Source: Coptis chinensis
Taxonomy: Eukaryota > Streptophyta > Magnoliopsida > Ranunculales > Ranunculaceae
Assembly (NCBI GenBank): GCA_015680905.1
Contig: CM027378.1
Span: 88,131,501-88,195,500, forward strand
Direction of reading: 5' to 3'
Length of the DNA stretch: 64,000 nt
Position 1 is the stretch's first letter, and the number at the start of each line of letters is the position of its first letter. Shown here one piece after another: positions 58,380 through 64,000 of the stretch. The notes under the pieces were generated by a model. It worked only from the letters and a program-made list of their open reading frames with translations, made no database searches and was not told the DNA's origin. Both the position numbers and the translations under genes were made by a program.

Positions 58380-59640
58380 TTAACTTATTGTTTTATTTCC
58401 CGCATAATTAATTGGTTGTTAGAATAGTAGTGAGATAAGTATATTAATGACATGCCATTATCATAGGTTCTCTTGCGCTAAATACTTCTTTTGTCTACTT
58501 CTTTTTTCTAGGTTGAATAATAATATATATATGGTGCGTTTATTCGAGAATTCGGGAAAAATCTCGAATAAGTAGAAGTGAAGTGACATACTAGGTAGAA
58601 TACCGATTCATAGTTGAGAATCGGTGAGGGGACGTTACATGGTTAGAACGAGAGTGAGGAACCTATACTGCCTTCCTCATCGGAAACGGCTTAATCCATC
58701 CTCATAGATCCTTACCCGAATAGGGGAACTACGATTGGCTTGATCCCTAAATAGGTACGTAGGCAGCCATCCGGCTCAGCCGCTTCCAAAGGAAAACCCT
58801 CACCCCTTTTAGTAAGAAAATCGGTTGTTCAAGTTATTTTATTTCTAGTTAATTCTAGTACAATTCATTTGCCTACGTGTTAAGCATGATAAAAATCTTG
58901 TGAGTATGAATTATATTGAATGCTAATGTTTTTCTTGAGAGTATGTTAATCAATGCACTTACGAGGATTTAATAAGGAAACGGTAAGTGGTATTAAGCAG
59001 CTAAAGGTATGTGTTAACCTCGTCTTTTGTTTCAATTTCATTTTAAATGGATTATTATATATTGACTACGTATCCAACGCTGAGCGTTGGAGTATCTTCA
59101 CAGTGCTCCCATAAGACAAGAAAAGCGCGACGGGTAAATTAAGAACAATTTAACGCGTGAAGCGCCTTTTCGGATTGGCTAAGGCGGTTCTTTTAACTCT
59201 TTCTTGTTTATAAATTTATTCATTTAAGTTGTTTTGTAATAATTTAGTATTTCTTTATTGTCTTTAATAATGAATCCATATTAGGATGCATCCATTAGTT
59301 AGAAAGTATGACATGGATTAGCGTCAATTGGGAAAGACCGACCGGGGGGTATGAGATTTGTTTCGGCCGCAGCCTACTTGATTTAACTGGCATTTGTCGA
59401 GATGGTTAAGTAGCCGGTGCCACGAATCAATATCTTTAGTAGTTGGGTTTATGGTTGAGGTTTTAATATAATAAATGGAAGTGTATTATTTAATTTTCAG
59501 GTTAGGACAGTTGTAGATTTATGAAAGGTTAGAAATACTGAGGGAGACTCTACCGAATTTTTATTTTTTTTTTAGAACGCGATGTTCGAGGGGGTTTTAT
59601 ATTTTAGTTATAGTTTGGACTCGTGTGAATCAAACCCGCC
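58380..59640. mobile_element. LTR-like sequence, truncated
   Basis: Contains GGTACGTAGGCAGCCATCC with GGCTCAGCCGC nearby, and near 59500 the string GTTAGGACAG...TTTATGAAAGG...GGGAGACTCTACCG. This parallels the 3' part of the solo LTR at 31544-34660 (GGTTATGACAGG...ACTCTGCC). Ends could not be set. Confidence 0.4.
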
Positions 59641-59799
59641 ACGCCTTGGTTTATTAGATTGTTGAATATTCAGATTGAGCTCTTTTACCCGAATATTCAA
59701 TTGTCCAAAACCGGCGCTTATCTGATTTGTAACAAACCTTGCTCACTTAGGACTAATAACTTTGGCTGATTTATATTGTTTAGGAATACGTTTGTATTT

Positions 59800-61160
59800 T
59801 AATTTCTTTTGTCGGCAGCTTTGTTGGTTGTTCGTGAACATTTGGATGTGGACAAAATGGTTATGGTAAATTATTGTTTACTTCTATTTTGGTGACCTAT
59901 TTACTTTATTTTGTTTAAACTAATGTTGCATTGGGCTGGTATGTTTTTCAGGTGGCTCAAGTTCAACTCACTGGAGCATACTCTTTCAGTTGTCAGGTGT
60001 TGGATAACCTACATCATAAAGGTTAGTTTATATATACATGTCCTAGTGTTGCTCATAATTCTTACCCAATCAAAGACCATGACTTTGCTAGAAGCTTATA
60101 ACTACTTCAGTCGCTTAAGTATTTAACTCATAGCTGATTGGTCATTGGTAGTGTGTTAGTTCCCTGATTTATGGTGGTATTTCTAGTTCAGTTTTTTTGT
60201 ACCAAGGAGATATTCATTTTCTTTGTGTTTTCATTTTTCAGCACTTCCACAATTTACAAGTGCCTTTACAAGTAAGTTCCCCATCATATTTGACAAGTGT
60301 TGTTTTTTTTTACTTGTCTTCCTTTCTCTTGCATATATATTTGAGAAATTTCATAAAAAAACATTCTATATGGCCATTATGTACTGAAGGTGAGGTTTGT
60401 ACTGGGCATGGTTACTTAGAGCTCCTTAAGATTGATAAGCGACTACACCTTAGTTGTTTCGTTCTTACTTTTCAGTTATGACCTTTGATGGGATCATGTT
60501 TTGTATATGTGGACAATCAGTTGTACTGCATTTGCGTTTAAACTAAGGTTCACTAATTCACTTGTATGTATATCTTAATTGGACTTATTAAATGGGATAG
60601 ATGGTTGCGCAAACGAAGTGCTCTCTCTCTCTCTCTCCCCATATACATGTTCCCCTTATAAAGGTATTAGTGACCCATACCAAGCACTACAAACATTGTA
60701 TTTTAGTCCAAATAGGACAATATATTTCTTTATACATTTCAACCTTGAGATGGAGTAGACTATTGCAAAGTACTAGTGCAAGGTTGCATATTGGGGGGGG
60801 GTAGTTGCATTATTTTTCATTATATTACTTGTCAGTACATAGGGCACGTACCAACCTGGTGATACAGAGTGGGTATTATGTAACAAAGTTTATGACGATG
60901 GAAATAATGGAAGCTTGTTTAGATAATTTTTTTTAGGGTATTTTAGACTTTGGTCCTACGCATAGTTGGTTTATTATCTCTATTTTGTGTTACTCTTCAT
61001 TATTTAGTTATTATATACTTTTTTATCTTTGATCGTGCAGATGACAAATCTATCCCTCAAAGATACATACACACAAGAGGAACTTGATGTTGTTCGACTT
61101 GAAATTCTTAGATTCATCCAGCATAATGGAGCGTTCGAGCCAAGCGTCGAGTCTTAGCTA
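59800..61160 (+). other. Exon-like stretches near the CACTA right end
   Basis: Short frames between splice-like sites, e.g. after GTGCAG at about 61040: MTNLSLKDTYTQEELDVVRL and EILRFIQHNGAFEPSVES, then stop. The ending resembles the tail of Ulp1-type proteins carried by CACTA elements, but the likeness is weak. Pieces at 59818-59870 and 59950-60022 may be earlier exons. No catalytic motif seen. Confidence 0.3.
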
Positions 61161-61912
61161 GGTTTTGACCCTTTCCAGTTAAGGTGTGGTGCTTGGGTCT
61201 CACCATTTTTTTTTTGATATTTTAGATAGAACAAATAGATTGCTTTTTTTTATTGATGTAACAAGTTAGGTCATTATTATTTTGATATAACAAGTAAATT
61301 TGGATGTTTCTTTCATTATTGATGACTCAAAAAAGTTCAAAATTCTTTTAGCAATTCAATGTCTTTGTGTTGGATGTGTAAATTTATTTCTTTTGTTTGT
61401 GTTGCACTATGAATTGTTTATTTGAGCAATGTATTTTTAAATCCAGTGTGGATATATATGGTGAAAATGGGCAGGTTGCAGGTTGAATGAATATGATTAG
61501 AATCAAATAATTAGGGGTGTTTATTTTTTTTAAAAAAAGGACTATAAACCACGGTTTGATAAGAACCGAGTTATAAGCAGTTTATATAACCCACGGTTTG
61601 TAATGACTATACACCACGGTGAGGTATAATCAGTTTATATAACCCACGGTTTGTATCCAACCGTCGTATATATCATCACTATTTCCCACGGTTTGTAAAT
61701 ATAAGAGCAAACTTTTTGGACTATTAACCACGGTTTGTAAATCCTAATACCACTGTTTTACTCAAAACCGTGGTATATAAGAAGTATTTTTCCCCACGGT
61801 TTTGTTAGAAGTATTTGTCACGGTGGTTATTACCACGGTATGAAAACAGTGGCTAAAGGCTTTTTACCACTATAAATAACAGTGGTATATGAGCTTTTCT
61901 GTAGTAGTGATC

Positions 61913-63182
61913 CCATAGAAAAACAACTATACCTTGTGGTCCTACCATTCTAAGCAAAACTGCTTCCTACATTTTCTGTTAGTCTTACACATATGGTGGG
62001 GGTGTGCATGGATATTCGATTATCCGAACCAAATCAGAACCAAAACCATTTATAGCGGTTATGGGTCCTAAATTATTAGACCCATTAAAAGTGGGTCTTC
62101 AAGAATCGAACCCGTTAGAATCTAATAGTAAACAATCGGTGGGTACCAGAACCGAAACCAGAATCATAACCGATTATTATGATTTTGATATATAAAATTT
62201 AGTATTATATTATACTAAATAAATGCAAACCTAAACATTATAATATATAGTTTTTTTTTTTTAAGTGTAAAAGTCAACTAAATATATAGGGTAGCATAAT
62301 AGTTAATGTATGTTTCATAATATTACATTGAACATGTGTATTATAAATATTAATAATAATGTCAACAACTACACGCAAGTATACTATGAATTAATTAATA
62401 CACTGTATATATTAACTAATAAACGTGTACATGATAATATTTATATAAGTGCACGTACTTAATATATTACACGTGTATATGTTAACAATTGTAGTATATA
62501 TACTTAATATATACATATGATAATGAATGCGTGCAATGCTAACAATTGTAGTATATATACTTATTCTACGTGTTAAAATTTAGTGTGTAATATATATTTA
62601 TATATGACGTATATATGTATGTCTAGTATAATGTACACGTGTTCCATTTGAAATAAATGCAAGTTAATACATGCGTACGTCCAATTTATGAGATGTATTT
62701 AAAGTTTTTAGAAAACTTTCAAAGATTATTAAATTTAAGACCATTAGAAATGTTATTGTCACACTAAAAAACAACTTTTATATCGGTTATGTAATTAAAA
62801 AAATGTAATTTTAGTAATAATAATGTACAAGCTTTCGAACCCGTCCTACGAATGGGTGTCGTTATATTAAAGTATTCTAAAAAATATTAGCAACTATACA
62901 TAGCTATGAGATATGAAAATTATATTAATCACTCATTCAAATTTTTTACACTACTCTCTATAAAAATAAAGCACCAAACCTTGATAAAACTCATCGACTT
63001 CTTTTTGTTGTTAGGTTTAATAATAGAAGTTTGATTGAAGTTTTGTAAGAATATACAATGTACTTAAATAACAATGTATTCCCAATCATAATAAAAGAAT
63101 TATAATAAACACTGCTTAAAATGCAAAACAATATTTGTCGAAACATTTATTCCCTATGCATATAATACAAACATGTTTTAGG
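61913..63182. repeat. hAT-like repeat copy 3 and AT-rich sequence
   Basis: From about 61997 (GGGGGTGTGCATGGATATTC) with CCGAACC and GGTACCAGAACCGAAACC strings, then AT-rich sequence with ACGTGTACATG-type motifs up to about 62700. It is the inverted relative of 51201-51534 and distantly of 29642-30470. The rest to 63182 is AT-rich without genes. Confidence 0.5.
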
Positions 63183-64000
63183 GTTATTAGTTCAATGCAT
63201 TTGCATCAAGTTTCTGATTTTTCATTAATTATTCTTTGAGGTTAGTTCAATATAGTACGTTGCATCCAGTTTCCAATTTCTCATTAATTATTCTTTGAGG
63301 TTAATTCAATGCAGTTGCATCAAGTTTCCGATTTCCCGTTAATTATTATTTGAGGTTAGTTCAGTTTGCATCCACTTTATGAAGGTTCCCGTTAGTTATT
63401 CATTAAGGTTAATTCAGTATATTTACATCCAGTTTTCGATGTTTCGTTAATTAGTCTTTGAGAATAGTTCATTGCATTTGCATCCAGGTTCTAATCTCCC
63501 GTTAATTACTCTTTAAGGTTAGTTCAATACATCTGCATCCAGTTTCTGATTTCCTGTTAGTTATTTTTTTAGGTTAGTTCGATAGTTTACAGTTTATAAA
63601 TATTTATGTTTTGAGGTCAGTGCGATGCAATTACATCCGGCTTCCGATTTCATGTTAACTATTCTTTGAGGTTATTTCAATGCATTTGCATCCAATTTCT
63701 GATTTCCCATTAATTAATCTCTGATTATTTTAGTTTAATGTAGTTACATCTAGTTTCTGATTTTCCGTTAATTATTCTTTGAGGTTAATTCAATGCAATT
63801 GCATCCAATTTCTGATTTTTATGTTAATTGTTCTTTGAGGTTAGTTCAATGCATTTGCATCAAGTTTCCGATTTCCCGTTAATTATTTTTTGAGGTTAGT
63901 TCAATGCAGTTACATCAAATTTATAATTTCCCATTAATTATTCATTTAGGTTAGTTCAGTGCAGTTTCATCCATTTTTTAATGTTTTGTTAATTAGTCTT
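63183..64000. repeat. Minisatellite of about 55 bp, about 15 copies
   Basis: Units containing AGGTTAGTTCAATGCATTTG, CATCCAGTTT, GATTTCCCGTTAATTATTC begin at about 63183, 63238, 63297, 63353, 63406, 63461, 63517, 63571, 63617, 63670, 63720, 63782, 63838, 63893 and 63949. Copies differ by substitutions and small indels. The array continues past the window end. Confidence 0.92.

Larger units (their letters stand above)
54053..61909 (+). mobile_element. CACTA element with captured host gene pieces
   Basis: The left end CACTACTACATAAAGGCTCA (54053) and the right end, read on the minus strand as CACTACTACAGAAAAGCTCA (61909), are inverted copies. The 3-bp target duplication is ATC on both sides (54050-54052 and 61910-61912), the length expected for CACTA. 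Subterminal CCACGGT motifs are dense inside both ends. The 7.9-kb interior holds Mfl1 and NYC1 pieces, another copy of the left terminus (56657), a direct repeat with a small TIR element, and LTR-like sequence. No En/Spm transposase domain is seen, so it is non-autonomous. Confidence 0.8.

Overview
This is nuclear DNA of a flowering plant, most likely a eudicot. Plant-type gene pieces with GT-AG introns lie in AT-rich DNA full of plant transposons: a Ty3/gypsy element of Tat type, solo LTRs, CACTA elements, Helitrons and MITE-like repeats. I cannot name the species. Only one gene looks intact, an intronless cationic amino acid transporter (CAT5-like) at 11235-13028 on the minus strand. Nearly everything else recognisable is a broken or captured gene piece.

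Layout. 1-4950: minus-strand fragments of alpha-amylase, a PPR protein and ribosomal protein eL38, followed by a CACTA terminus at 4950. 5064-7606: a decayed transposon-type gene (DUF1985-like) whose introns carry minisatellites. 7680-9810: a tRNA-like remnant and a 1.26-kb array of palindromic TATGAACA/TGTTCATA units. 10234-10822: a solo LTR. 11235-13028: CAT5. 13317-14770: Helitron 3' termini and a MITE. 15369-27859: a complete 12.5-kb Tat-type gypsy element, read on the minus strand, with matching GAAAG target duplications; it splits an older plus-strand open frame and carries antisense gene-like units between integrase and 3' LTR. 28049-29545: an element with long terminal inverted repeats. 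31031-36243: a DNA polymerase eta pseudogene holding a 3.1-kb solo LTR in one intron. 37162-45707 and 45744-51200: two neighbouring putative Helitrons with fragments of a PMT methyltransferase, a TSO1-like CXC protein and the G-patch protein TGH. 52138-52465: a DOG1-domain exon. 52887-53504: another solo LTR. 54053-61909: a CACTA element with ATC target duplications that has captured pieces of MITOFERRINLIKE1 and NYC1. 63183-64000: a roughly 55-bp minisatellite running off the window.

The genes do not form a pathway. What links them is transposon activity: three or four element types have picked up introns and exons of unrelated host genes (starch breakdown, translation, chloroplast iron import, chlorophyll b reduction, wall methyltransfer, RNA processing) and copied them here, where they have frameshifts and stops. 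All identifications are by eye from protein motifs; no search was run.
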